Below are positions 16,519 through 25,263 of a stretch of 64,000 nucleotides of DNA, in pieces. The position numbers and the translations under genes were made by a program. The notes under the pieces are model-generated. The model saw only the letters and a program-made list of their open reading frames with translations, searched no databases and had not been told where the DNA came from. Each line of letters starts with the position of its first letter. The stretch's first letter is position 1. The stretch comes from JAMXLJ01 sp036558745 (GTDB lineage Bacteria; Actinomycetota; Acidimicrobiia; IMCC26256; JAMXLJ01), in NCBI GenBank assembly GCA_036558745.1, contig DATBEZ010000091.1, positions 62,001-126,000 on the forward strand, given 5' to 3'.

Positions 16519-17541
16519 TCACCCGGTCGTGTCGTCGGGGAGCGTTCGCGGCAGGCCGAACCGTGCCAGCACGCCGTTCTCGAACCGCGTCAGCGCGCTG
16601 ACGCGGTCCCCGCGGAGGGTCACGACCATGAGTCCGTTCGCGTGCAGGATGCCGCCGCGCGGATCGTGCAGGTACAGGCCGAACGCGGGTTGCCCGTTCG
16701 CCCGTGTGACGACGACGTGGTAGCGGCGGTCGTTGCGGAACGCAACGGTCCCGAAGAACCGTCCGGCGAGATCGCGCCCCTGGTACTCGAGCGGCATCGG
16801 GGGCATCCGGAGCAGCACGTCGTCGGTGAGCAGCCCGACGAGCTCGTCGACGTCGCTCGTCTCGAGCGCGTGCGCGAGCTGCGCGACGAGGGCCCGCTCC
16901 TCGGGTGATTCCGGTCCGGGCGGTCGGTCGGCGTCGACCGATGGGAGCTGGGCCTGGAGCGTGGAGCGGGCGCGTTTGAGCGCGCTCGACGCGGACTGCT
17001 CCGTGATGTCGAGCATCTCCGCGACCTCGGCGGCATGGAAGCCGAGCACGTCACGCAGGATGAGCACGGCGCGCTGGCGCGGTGGCAACAACTGCAGCGC
17101 GGTGACGAAGGCGAGCGAAACGGCCTCGTGCATCTCGTAGCGTGCGTCCGGGCCCGGCGCGTCGTCGGTCACACCTTCGAGGAGCAGATCCGGGTACGGC
17201 TCGAGCCATCCGACGTCGAGCAGCCGGGTGGGCTCGGGCGGGTCGAAGTCGGGCGGCGGCTCCGACGCCCGCCGGCGCCGTTTACGGGAGCGCAAGGCGT
17301 TCAGGCAACGACTCGTCGCGACGCGGTACAGCCACGTCCGGATCGAGGATCGTTCCTCGAAGCCACCGAGTCCTTGCCACGCGGCGAGCAGTGTCTCCTG
17401 CAACGCGTCCTGCGCGTCGGCCGCGGAACCGAGGAACCGGTAGCAGTGGATCTCCAGCTCCCGCTCGTAGGGCGCCACGAGCTCGCGGAAGGCCGCGCCG
17501 TCCCCGGCTCGAGCTCGAATGATCAGGTCGTTCGTCACCAC
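16519..17541 (-). CDS. ECF sigma factor with C-terminal SnoaL-like domain
   Basis: A 340-residue protein: sigma region 2 (about 8-75, including AQDALQETLLAAW), a charged linker, sigma region 4 (about 150-200, LPPRQRAVLILRDVLGFHAAEVAEML) and a SnoaL/NTF2-like C-terminal domain from about 215. This matches the SigG/SigJ-like ECF groups in which the tail replaces a separate anti-sigma factor. It is divergent from a YCII-family gene, a pairing seen often in actinobacteria. The shared gap holds a strong 15-bp inverted repeat. Confidence 0.88.
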   Translation of the reverse strand: MVTNDLIIRARAGDGAAFRELVAPYERELEIHCYRFLGSAADAQDALQETLLAAWQGLGGFEERSSIRTWLYRVATSRCLNALRSRKRRRRASEPPPDFDPPEPTRLLDVGWLEPYPDLLLEGVTDDAPGPDARYEMHEAVSLAFVTALQLLPPRQRAVLILRDVLGFHAAEVAEMLDITEQSASSALKRARSTLQAQLPSVDADRPPGPESPEERALVAQLAHALETSDVDELVGLLTDDVLLRMPPMPLEYQGRDLAGRFFGTVAFRNDRRYHVVVTRANGQPAFGLYLHDPRGGILHANGLMVVTLRGDRVSALTRFENGVLARFGLPRTLPDDTTG

Positions 17542-17590
17542 ACCAGCCTCGCATCACGGTCTCTCCACCGGTACTGACACCGCCCGAGCC

Positions 17591-17623
17591 GCGAATTGGG
17601 CGCGCCGAGCGCGCCCAATTCGC
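17591..17623. repeat. Perfect 15-bp inverted repeat, 3-base spacer
   Basis: GCGAATTGGGCGCGC (17591-17605) and GCGCGCCCAATTCGC (17609-17623) are exact complements. The repeat lies in the 138-base gap between the divergent sigma factor and YCII genes, so it cannot be an ordinary terminator for either. It is more likely an operator or a cruciform-forming regulatory element. The AATT core stands out from the GC-rich surroundings. Confidence 0.75.
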
Positions 17624-17679
17624 GACCGGTCCGGTGTCGACACGGGCGATCCGACATCGACCCGACCAAGGAGACCGAC

Positions 17680-17985
17680 ATGGCATCGTTCTTGTTCACC
17701 TATCGGGCGCCGACGCAGTACGCGCCCGGCACGCCCGAGGCCGTCGCCGAGTGGAAGGCGTTCTTCGCCGCCATGGGCGGCCATCTCGTCGCCATGGGCG
17801 AACCGGTGTTCACACGGGAGACGGTCGGTGCGACGAACGACACCGTCCTCGGTGGCTATTCGCTCGTCGACGCCGACGACCTCGACGCCGCGCTCGCGAT
17901 CGCGAAGGACTGCCCGCTCGTCTCACGCGGTGGCGGAGTCGAGGTGGGTGAGCTGACGAGCGTCGACGAGGGCGTGTCCGCCTGA
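17680..17985 (+). CDS. YCII/DGPF-domain protein
   Basis: A 101-residue single-domain protein of the YCII-related (ferredoxin-like dimeric) family, with the conserved C-terminal pattern LDAALAIAKDCPLVSRGGGVEVGEL. The function of these proteins is not settled; they are repeatedly found next to ECF sigma factor genes like the one on the other strand here. The ATG is preceded by AAGGAGACCGAC, a strong ribosome site. The gap to the MFS gene (102 bases) leaves open whether they share a transcript. Confidence 0.82.
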   Translation: MASFLFTYRAPTQYAPGTPEAVAEWKAFFAAMGGHLVAMGEPVFTRETVGATNDTVLGGYSLVDADDLDAALAIAKDCPLVSRGGGVEVGELTSVDEGVSA

Positions 17986-18087
17986 GCCCGCCCGGTGGGG
18001 CGCGGGCGGATGTCGATCCGGGCCCTCGTCGTTCGTCGATCGGATGACGCCTGCGCCACACCGACCCGAGATGGAAGAGGAAGACCG

Positions 18088-19656
18088 ATGCGTACGAAGA
18101 AGCCGCTGATCCTGCTGGCACTCTGCTTGGCCGCGTTGATCATCAACATCGACGTGACCATCGTCAACGTGGCGCTGCCGAGCCTCGTGCGCGAGCTCGG
18201 AGCGACGACCACGAAGCTGCAATGGGTCGTCGACGCCTACACCCTCGTCTTCGCCGCGCTGATCCTCGCCGCCGGAAGCCTGAGCGACCGCGTCGGTCGC
18301 AAGGGAACGCTCATCGTGGGGCTCGGGATCTTCGGGCTCGGGAGCATGGCCGGCACGCTCTGCACAACGGCGAATCAACTGATCGCCGCGCGGGTCGTGA
18401 TGGGGATGGGCGCAGCCGCGATCTTTCCCTCGACGCTGTCGCTCATCGCGAACATCTTCACGGAGCGCAAGGAGCGCGCACAGGCGATCGGGCTCTGGGG
18501 CGCGACCACAGGCGTCGGTGTCGCGACAGGACCCATCGTCGGTGGCTGGCTGCTCGAGCAGTTCTGGTGGGGGAGCGTGTTCCTCTTCATGGTGCCCGTC
18601 GCGGCTGTTGTGGCCGGCTTGGTCGCTTGGGCCGTCCCGACATCGCGCGATCCTTCGGCGCCCCCGATCGACGCGCGGGGACTCGCGCTGTCGACCGCGG
18701 GGATGGCGCTGCTCGTCCTCGGGATCATCCAGGCCCCGAACTGGGGATGGAGCTCGGCCCCGACGTTCGCGACGATCGCCGCCGGTATCGGCACCCTGGT
18801 CCTCTTCGTCAACGTCGAGAGCCGAACCGCCCGGCCGATGCTGGACGTCTCCCTCTTCCGGAACGCGCGCTTCACCGCCGCGAGCGGATCGATCACGATC
18901 GCGTTCTTCACGCTGACAGGCTTCTCGTTCCTCATCACCCAGTACTTCCAGTTCGTGAAGAGCTACAGCCCCTTCGCGACGGGAGTCCGACTCCTTCCCG
19001 TCGCGGCGTCGATCGCCGTCGCCGCTGTCCTCGGGACGAAGCTCGCGGTGCGCTTGGGGAACAAGGCCGTCGTGGCCGCGGGCCTCGCGCTGTTCGGTGC
19101 GGTGCTCCTCTGGATCGGAGGCAACTCCGCGTCGACGTCGTATGCAACGCTCGTCGCCCAGATGGTCGTCGGTGGCAGCGGTGTCGGGTTGATCACCGCT
19201 CCTGCGACCGAAGCGATCATGGGCGCGGTCCCGACCGAGAAGGCCGGCGTCGGCTCCGCCATCAACGACGCGACCCGACTCTTCGGCGAGGCGCTCGGCG
19301 TGGCCGTCATCGGCAGCATCGCGGCGTCGTTGTTCGAGCATCGGCTGACGTCGCGCCTCCCGAACGCCCTCTCACCCGCTGCGCGACAGGCCGCAAGAGG
19401 CTCGCTCGGTGGTGCGCTCGTCACGGCACAACATCTGACGCACGCCGGCTTCCACGCGACCGCCCACGCCTTGAGCGATGCGGCGATCAGCGCGTTCTTG
19501 CACGGCTTCTCCGGCAGCCTGCGCGTCACGGGGGTCATCGCGCTGGCGGGCGCGCTCCTGGCCGGACTGCTCCTTCCGTCCCGTCCCCAGGCGACCCTGG
19601 GCTCGACGAGTGCAGAGCCGGGCGACGACATGACGATCGACGAGCTCGTCGCCTGA
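18088..19656 (+). CDS. MFS drug efflux transporter, 14-helix DHA2 type
   Basis: A 522-residue EmrB/QacA-like proton-coupled exporter. TM1 carries the family motif ALIINIDVTIVNVALPSL. Motif A follows as GSLSDRVGRKGTLIVG, and motif C (ATTGVGVATGPIVGGWL) lies in TM5. About 14 hydrophobic helices can be traced. The start ATG at 18088 follows GGAAGAGGAAG. The substrate is unknown. Its place behind the sigma/YCII pair suggests stress-related control. Confidence 0.9.
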   Translation: MRTKKPLILLALCLAALIINIDVTIVNVALPSLVRELGATTTKLQWVVDAYTLVFAALILAAGSLSDRVGRKGTLIVGLGIFGLGSMAGTLCTTANQLIAARVVMGMGAAAIFPSTLSLIANIFTERKERAQAIGLWGATTGVGVATGPIVGGWLLEQFWWGSVFLFMVPVAAVVAGLVAWAVPTSRDPSAPPIDARGLALSTAGMALLVLGIIQAPNWGWSSAPTFATIAAGIGTLVLFVNVESRTARPMLDVSLFRNARFTAASGSITIAFFTLTGFSFLITQYFQFVKSYSPFATGVRLLPVAASIAVAAVLGTKLAVRLGNKAVVAAGLALFGAVLLWIGGNSASTSYATLVAQMVVGGSGVGLITAPATEAIMGAVPTEKAGVGSAINDATRLFGEALGVAVIGSIAASLFEHRLTSRLPNALSPAARQAARGSLGGALVTAQHLTHAGFHATAHALSDAAISAFLHGFSGSLRVTGVIALAGALLAGLLLPSRPQATLGSTSAEPGDDMTIDELVA

Positions 19657-19746
19657 GGCCGTCTCCCTCCGTCCACGCGGGTCGATGTTTGAGCCCGCCC
19701 GAACGCGAACACGCTGGTGGGGTGTGACGGCGGGGCCCGCGTGCGC

Positions 19747-19767
19747 GCGTGCCCCGTCGGGGCACGC
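19747..19767. terminator. GC-rich hairpin behind the MFS gene
   Basis: GCGTGCCCCG-T-CGGGGCACGC is a perfect palindrome that would fold as a 9-bp stem with a GTC loop, 90 bases after the MFS stop. There is no T-run. In high-GC actinobacteria such stems often end transcription without one, but it could also be a control element for the lipoprotein gene starting at 19833. Confidence 0.4.
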
Positions 19768-19832
19768 CGGCGCGACGCGAGGCGCCGTTGGTGAGCGAGA
19801 CGAGCCTGGGGGGCAGTGCGGCAGTGCACGGG

Positions 19833-22178
19833 ATGCGGAACGGGAAGGTCCTGCGTAGCCCGGCCGGGAGGAGCGTTGCTCTCATGGCGGGCGTGCTCGT
19901 TGCTCTCGCGTTGGTCGGATGCACCCCCACCGGAGGGCCGCCGCCTCCGCCGTTCACGGCCGTCGGCAGCGCCGAGCAGGTGTACGTGACGGGTCTGGCG
20001 CCGAACGCGCAGGTGTCACTCCTCACGCAGCAAGGCACGACGGTCTCCACGCAGCATGCCGACTCCCTCGGTGGTGCGCTGTTTCGCAACGTGGCGCCCG
20101 GCGACGGTTATCGCGTGCGACTGGACCCCAGCGGTCCGGCGTCGGCGCCGCTCACGGTTCATTCGAACGCCGCGGCACCGTGGGATCCCGGCATCTACAA
20201 CCAGTCGATCCCGAACAACGGCTACACCTACCTCACGACGCGCGACGGCACGAAGCTCGCGATCGACGTCCATCCGCCGACCAGCCCGGCGGGGGAGCCT
20301 GGTGTTCCGTCGTCCATCCACCTTCCGACCTTCCCCGCGAACACGAGCTACACCCCTCCCTACCCGACGCTGATCGAGTACTCGGGCTACGGCTACGCGG
20401 ACCCGGCCGGACCGACGAACGGCATCGCGGTCCTTGCGAACCTCATGGGCTTCGCAGTGGTCGACGTCAACATGCGCGGGACCGGGTGCTCGGGTGGCGC
20501 GTTCGACTTCTTCGAGCCGCTCCAGAGCCTCGACGGCTACGACGTGATCGAGACGATCGCCCATCAGTCGTGGGTGCTCGGCAACAAGGTCGGGATGATG
20601 GGCATCTCCTACGGCGGTATCAGCCAGCTCTTCACCGCCCAGCTCCAACCGCCGCACCTCGAAGCGATCGCGCCGCTGTCGGTGCTCGACGCGACCGCCA
20701 CGACGCTCTATCCCGGCGGGATGCTCAACAACGGGTTCGCCGTTGCGTGGGCCCAGCAGCGCCAGCAGGAGGCCCAGCCGGCTCCCGCTCCCGGTACGCA
20801 GCCCTACGCCACGAAGCAGATCCAGTCGGGTGACCAGACGTGCAAGGACAACCAGGTCCTGCACGGCGAAGCGGCGGACCTGATGGGCAAGATCCGCGCC
20901 AACAACTACTACAGCCCTTCCGTCGCCGATCCGCTCGATCCGGTGACGTTCGTGAACAAGATCAACGTGCCGACGTTCCTGGCCTGCCAATGGGAGGACG
21001 AGCAGACCGGCGGCCACTGTGCCGAGCTCGTTGCGCACTTCAGCGGCACGAACCAGAAGTGGTTCACGTTCACCAACGGCGCGCACATCGACTCACTCGA
21101 TCCGTATACCTACGACCGTTGGTACGACTTCCTCCAGCTCTTCGTCGCGCACAAGGCACCGATCGTCAACCAGGCCGCGACGAGGGCCGCGGCACCGGTC
21201 ATCTACCAGGCGGCGATGGGACTTCCGCAGAGCGACGTCGTCACGTTGCCGCCGGACCCGATCCAGCTGCAGCCGACCTACCAATCAGCGCTCAGCGCGT
21301 TCGAAGCGTTGCCCGCGGTGCGGGTCCTGTTCGACAACGGCGCCGGACACCTGCTCGGCGCGAGCTCGAACCCCGGCGACCCGTATCCGGCGTTCGAGCA
21401 GTCGTTCTCGACACTCCCGATCCCCGGGACGACCGCGCGCACCTGGTACCTCGGGCCGGGCGGCACCCTCAGTGACGCGCCTCCGACCAGTCCCGGAACC
21501 GACACGTACACCTCCAACGCGGCCGCGCTCCCGCCGACCGACTACTCGACCAACACCGGGACCGGCGGCCTCTGGGGCAACGCGTCGCAATGGCAATGGA
21601 ACTGGCAGCACAACCCGTCGGGTTCGGCCGCCTCCTACACTTCGGCGCCGCTGACCGCAGACACCTCGGTCGTCGGCGGCGGGGCAGTCAACGTGTGGGT
21701 GAAGTCGTCCACGCCCGACGTCGATCTCCAGGCGACCGTGAGCGAGGTTCGCCCCGACGGCAGCGAGACGTTCGTGCAGAACGGCTGGATGCGCGCGAGC
21801 GAGCGGAAGCTCTCCACGACGTCGGACAACATCTTCAAGCAGCCGAGCACCCAGCTCGAACCGATCCCGACGTTCCTCGCGTCCGACGCGCAGCCGATGC
21901 CCGCAGGGCAGTTCGCCGAGGTCACGATCCCGCTCTACTTCCAGGGCCACGTCTATCGCGCGGGCTCGCGGATCAAGGTCACGATCGCGGCGCCGAACGG
22001 GACCCAGCCGATCTGGTCGTTCAGCGAGACCGAGCCCCCGACGGGCACCGCGACCGAGTCGTTGGCCTTCTCCGGCACCATGCCGTCGAGTCTGACCCTC
22101 CCGGTCGTTCCGGGTGTGAGCGTTCCGTCCGCGTTGCCGCCGTGCCCGAGCCTGCGCAACGAGCCCTGTCGCCCGTAG
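19833..22178 (+). CDS. CocE/NonD-family secreted hydrolase (lipoprotein)
   Basis: A 781-residue serine hydrolase of the X-Pro dipeptidyl-peptidase S15/CocE family. From the ATG at 19833 the first 30 residues are a lipoprotein signal peptide ending in a clean lipobox (ALALVGC, Cys30). The nucleophile elbow is GISYGG, preceded by VDVNMRGTGCSGGAF. The acid and histidine are expected near the 340-450 region (GAHIDSLDP contains the likely His). The C-terminal third is the jelly-roll domain of PepX_C. An upstream GTG at 19790 is possible but has no better ribosome site. It probably cleaves an ester, amide or peptide outside the cell. Confidence 0.82.
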   Translation: MRNGKVLRSPAGRSVALMAGVLVALALVGCTPTGGPPPPPFTAVGSAEQVYVTGLAPNAQVSLLTQQGTTVSTQHADSLGGALFRNVAPGDGYRVRLDPSGPASAPLTVHSNAAAPWDPGIYNQSIPNNGYTYLTTRDGTKLAIDVHPPTSPAGEPGVPSSIHLPTFPANTSYTPPYPTLIEYSGYGYADPAGPTNGIAVLANLMGFAVVDVNMRGTGCSGGAFDFFEPLQSLDGYDVIETIAHQSWVLGNKVGMMGISYGGISQLFTAQLQPPHLEAIAPLSVLDATATTLYPGGMLNNGFAVAWAQQRQQEAQPAPAPGTQPYATKQIQSGDQTCKDNQVLHGEAADLMGKIRANNYYSPSVADPLDPVTFVNKINVPTFLACQWEDEQTGGHCAELVAHFSGTNQKWFTFTNGAHIDSLDPYTYDRWYDFLQLFVAHKAPIVNQAATRAAAPVIYQAAMGLPQSDVVTLPPDPIQLQPTYQSALSAFEALPAVRVLFDNGAGHLLGASSNPGDPYPAFEQSFSTLPIPGTTARTWYLGPGGTLSDAPPTSPGTDTYTSNAAALPPTDYSTNTGTGGLWGNASQWQWNWQHNPSGSAASYTSAPLTADTSVVGGGAVNVWVKSSTPDVDLQATVSEVRPDGSETFVQNGWMRASERKLSTTSDNIFKQPSTQLEPIPTFLASDAQPMPAGQFAEVTIPLYFQGHVYRAGSRIKVTIAAPNGTQPIWSFSETEPPTGTATESLAFSGTMPSSLTLPVVPGVSVPSALPPCPSLRNEPCRP

Positions 22179-22194
22179 CCGCGTTGCGGCTACG
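22174..22194. terminator. Bidirectional hairpin between convergent genes
   Basis: CGTAGCCGC-GTT-GCGGCTACG forms a perfect 9-bp stem with a 3-base loop. It overlaps the stop of the CocE-like gene (22176-22178) and the stop of the convergent sulfatase (22190-22192). The position suits a shared transcription terminator. Confidence 0.55.
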
Positions 22195-23662
22195 ACGCTG
22201 GCGTGCCCGTGAAGAAGCTCGGTTGTGGACGTGCCGGGGGCGTCGAGAAGAACGGGCGCACCAGGGTCTCCATCATCTCTTCCACAACCGGTGCGCACTC
22301 GGGGTCGCGCACACGGTTGTCGTCCTCGGTGTGGTCGGCGTGCAGGTCGAAGAGCTGGCACGGCGCGAGCGCGTCCTCGTCGACGACGAGCTTGTAGCGG
22401 TCGGTCTGGAACGCCGCGAAGCCCCAGTTCTCGCTCACCGATACCTCGCGCGACTCGGGTGTCGCGCCGTTCACGTATCCGAGCAGTGACCGTCCCTCGC
22501 TGCGGGGAAGGGCCGGCGCACTCGCGACCTCGCGCAGCGTCGCGGGCACGTCGACGTGCTCGACGAGCGCATCGACGACGAGCGGGTCGCGTCCGGCGGG
22601 TGGGCGGACGATCAGCGGCACCCGGACGGCGCCCTCGTACATCACGCACTTCGACATGAGGCCGTGGTCGCCCGCCATCTCGCCGTGGTCGCTCGTGTAG
22701 ATGATCCAGGTGCTCGCGAGCTCGCCCTTCGCATCGAGCGCGTCGATCATCCGGCCCACGGCATCGTCGATGACGCTGACGTTCGCCGAGTACGCGCGGC
22801 GCATTCCGACGATCGCGTCGTCGGTCATGGTCTCGCTGTCGGAGACGTACTGGAACGCGCGCAGCAGACCGGCGTACGTGCCGGCGTCGTCGAGATCCGG
22901 GCGCCGCGTCGAACGTGGACGCGACATCTCGACGCCCGCGTAGCGGCCGACCGCTTCCTTCGGTGCGTCCCATGGGTCGTGTGGTCCCGGGAACCCCACG
23001 AATGCGAAGAACGGTTGGTCGCGGTCGTACTGCTCGATCCACTCCAGGGCGCGTGCTCCCTGCCAGGCGTCGAAATAGGCGTCGGGCGGAACCGGCATCG
23101 GAGTCGCGTCCCACATGGGGAACCGCTTCGTCGGGTTCCGCCCGGTCTCGTTGTCGCCCTGGTAGCTGCGGTCGGCGATGTGCTGTCGGTACGCGTCGAT
23201 GAGCCCGCGTGCCTCCAGCATGTCGGTGTACGCATTCGGCAGTGACAGGCAGAACTTGTCGCCCGACTCGTGGACCTCCGCGAACCCGAGCGCGTGGAGT
23301 CGCGGTGCCATCTCGTCGACATGGCCGGCGTTCGCGATCTCGTCGCGATAGAGGTGCGCCTTGCCGATCTGCACCGTGTGGTAGCCGGCCTCGCGCAGTG
23401 CCTCGAGATACGTCGGCGAGTCCGGGTCCACTTCCGCCCAGTTGGTGTACACGCCGTGGTCGCGCACGTACCGCTCGGTGATGAACGATGCGCGCGCCGG
23501 CATGCACAGCGGCCCCTGGCAGCTCACGCGTGAGAACCGCACGCCCTCTGACGCCAGGCGATCGAGGTTCGGGGTCAGCGCGCTCGGGTCACCGGCGCAG
23601 CCGAGCACGTCGGCGCGGTGCTGATCGGCCATGACGAGCAGGATGTTGGGGGCCTTCGGCAT
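22190..23662 (-). CDS. Type I sulfatase
   Basis: A 490-residue arylsulfatase-family enzyme. The formylglycine signature C-x-P-x-R is present as LCMPARASF (Cys53), with metal ligands in ILLVMADQHRADVLG near the N-terminus and IIYTSDHGEMAGDHG near residue 320. No signal peptide is visible, so it should act in the cytoplasm. A formylglycine-generating enzyme or anSME is needed and was not seen here. It is divergent from a TetR regulator with an operator-like array between them, so the two probably form a substrate-induced unit. Confidence 0.9.
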   Translation of the reverse strand: MPKAPNILLVMADQHRADVLGCAGDPSALTPNLDRLASEGVRFSRVSCQGPLCMPARASFITERYVRDHGVYTNWAEVDPDSPTYLEALREAGYHTVQIGKAHLYRDEIANAGHVDEMAPRLHALGFAEVHESGDKFCLSLPNAYTDMLEARGLIDAYRQHIADRSYQGDNETGRNPTKRFPMWDATPMPVPPDAYFDAWQGARALEWIEQYDRDQPFFAFVGFPGPHDPWDAPKEAVGRYAGVEMSRPRSTRRPDLDDAGTYAGLLRAFQYVSDSETMTDDAIVGMRRAYSANVSVIDDAVGRMIDALDAKGELASTWIIYTSDHGEMAGDHGLMSKCVMYEGAVRVPLIVRPPAGRDPLVVDALVEHVDVPATLREVASAPALPRSEGRSLLGYVNGATPESREVSVSENWGFAAFQTDRYKLVVDEDALAPCQLFDLHADHTEDDNRVRDPECAPVVEEMMETLVRPFFSTPPARPQPSFFTGTPAS

Positions 23663-23746
23663 CTCACCTCGCTGCGTTCACTCCCAGGTGTCGACTGCAC
23701 GATCGTGGCACGGGTTGCGATGCCGCGGAACGAGTCGCCGCCGGGG

Positions 23747-23794
23747 TTGACTCCTCGCCGCCCGCGGTGTATCTATCGACGATAGACGATCTAT
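23747..23794 (+). promoter_or_regulatory. tetR promoter with overlapping operator array
   Basis: TTGACT (23747-23752) and TATCTA (23770-23775), 17 bases apart, make a good sigma-70-type promoter for tetR. Over and after the -10 lies TCTATCG-A-CGATAGA (23772-23786), a perfect 15-bp palindrome. The right arm is reused in ATAGA-CGA-TCTAT (23782-23794), which reaches into the ATG at 23793. Three half-sites in 23 bases suggest cooperative repressor binding and control of both tetR and the divergent sulfatase. Confidence 0.65.
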
Positions 23795-24479
23795 GGCAGA
23801 TCGAAACACTATGAGCGATCAGCTTCCGACCACCGAGGACGGGCTGTCCCGGCCGGACCCGCGGCAGCGCCGGCGCGACGCCAGGCTGACGCAGATCGTG
23901 GCCGAAGCGTGGGACCTGGCCCGCCGCGACGGTCTGCAGTCGATCTCTCTTCGCGACCTCGCCGAGCGGGTCGACCTCCGCCAGCCGTCGCTTTATGCGT
24001 ACTTCGACTCGAAGCTCGGCCTCTACGACCTCATGTACGCCGACGCGATGCGCCAGTTGCTCGCGGCCGCCGCGGCCGAGCTGCCACCCGTCGACGACCC
24101 GCGCGAAGGGCTCATCGAGTTCGTCGAGCTGTGCATCCGCTTCTCGAGCGCCGACGTGATCCGCCACGAGCTGCTGTTCGAGCGCACGATCCCGGGCTTC
24201 AAGCCGTCCCCGGAGTCTCACGCGCTGCTCGTGCAGTTCCGCGAGATCGCAGCCGCGCGGCTCGCGGCGGCGGGCGTGCGTGGCTCCGTCGCCACCAACA
24301 TCTTCACGGGAATCGTCGCCGGCTTCACCCAGCAGCAGGTCATCAGCCAGCCGGGCGGCGACCGCTGGCTCCGGCTCGCCCGACCGGCGATGGAGATGTT
24401 CCTCGACGGCATCCCGCTCCTGACCGAAGCGCGCCGCCCCGCCCGCGCGCGCACGTCCAGGACGAGAAGGCCGCGATGA
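23793..24479 (+). CDS. TetR/AcrR family regulator
   Basis: A 228-residue regulator with the N-terminal HTH (ISLRDLAERVDLRQPSLYAY) at about residues 50-70 and a ligand-binding C-terminal region. An in-frame ATG at 23811 is an alternative start that would clear the operator. It is divergent from the sulfatase and followed after 46 bases by a peroxiredoxin gene, which may be co-transcribed. The basic C-terminus (RARTSRTRRPR) is unusual but short. Confidence 0.88.
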   Translation: MADRNTMSDQLPTTEDGLSRPDPRQRRRDARLTQIVAEAWDLARRDGLQSISLRDLAERVDLRQPSLYAYFDSKLGLYDLMYADAMRQLLAAAAAELPPVDDPREGLIEFVELCIRFSSADVIRHELLFERTIPGFKPSPESHALLVQFREIAAARLAAAGVRGSVATNIFTGIVAGFTQQQVISQPGGDRWLRLARPAMEMFLDGIPLLTEARRPARARTSRTRRPR

Positions 24480-24525
24480 ACCTCGCAACGGACAGGACAC
24501 ACGACTCACGGAGAGGAACCTGAGC

Positions 24526-25182
24526 ATGGGACTGCAACTCGGCGAGACCGCGCCCGACTTCGAAGCCGACACCACAGAAGGCAAGATCCGCTTCCACGAC
24601 TGGATGGGCGACTCGTGGGCGGTGCTGTTCTCGCACCCGAAGGACTTCACGCCGATCTGCACGACCGAGCTCGGCTACATGGCCAGGATCAAGCCCGAGT
24701 TCGACCGCCGAGGCGTCAAGGTGATCGGCCTCTCCGTCGACCCGACCACCGATCACGAGGGCTGGGCCAGCGACATCGAGGAGACCCAAGGCGTGCGGCC
24801 GAACTACCCGATCATCGGCGACAGCGACTTCGCGGGCTCGAAGCTCTACGGGATGTTGCCCGCGGCCACCTCGGGTGACGCCAAGACGCGGACCCCGGCC
24901 GACAACCAGACCGTCCGCAACGTGTTCGTCATCGGCCCGGACAAGAAGGTGAAGCTGATCCTCGTCTACCCGATGACGACGGGCCGGAACTTCGACGAGG
25001 TGCTGCGGGTCATCGATTCGCTCCAGCTGACGGCGAAGCACCGCGTCGCAACGCCGGTGAATTGGAAGCAGGGCGAGGACGTGGTCATCGCGGGCTCGGT
25101 CTCGAACGACGAGGCGAAGCAGATCTTCGGCGAGTGGAAGGCGCCGAAGCCCTATCTTCGCATCGTTCCACAGCCGAACTGA
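24526..25182 (+). CDS. 1-Cys peroxiredoxin (Prx6 type)
   Basis: A 218-residue thiol peroxidase that reduces hydrogen peroxide and organic peroxides. The peroxidatic cysteine is Cys45 in HPKDFTPICTTELG, and the Prx6-class C-terminal domain is present (about 160-218, PVNWKQGEDVVIAG). No resolving cysteine is visible, as expected for this class. The ATG follows GGAGAGGAACC. It sits between tetR and a flavoprotein gene and may belong to a small redox operon. Confidence 0.93.
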   Translation: MGLQLGETAPDFEADTTEGKIRFHDWMGDSWAVLFSHPKDFTPICTTELGYMARIKPEFDRRGVKVIGLSVDPTTDHEGWASDIEETQGVRPNYPIIGDSDFAGSKLYGMLPAATSGDAKTRTPADNQTVRNVFVIGPDKKVKLILVYPMTTGRNFDEVLRVIDSLQLTAKHRVATPVNWKQGEDVVIAGSVSNDEAKQIFGEWKAPKPYLRIVPQPN

Positions 25183-25263
25183 GCGGGTCGACCGCAAGCC
25201 GTACGCGCTTCGGCGGCCCCGAAGACATCGGGCCCGCCGAGCGGAAGAGCACGGGGGTGGCGC

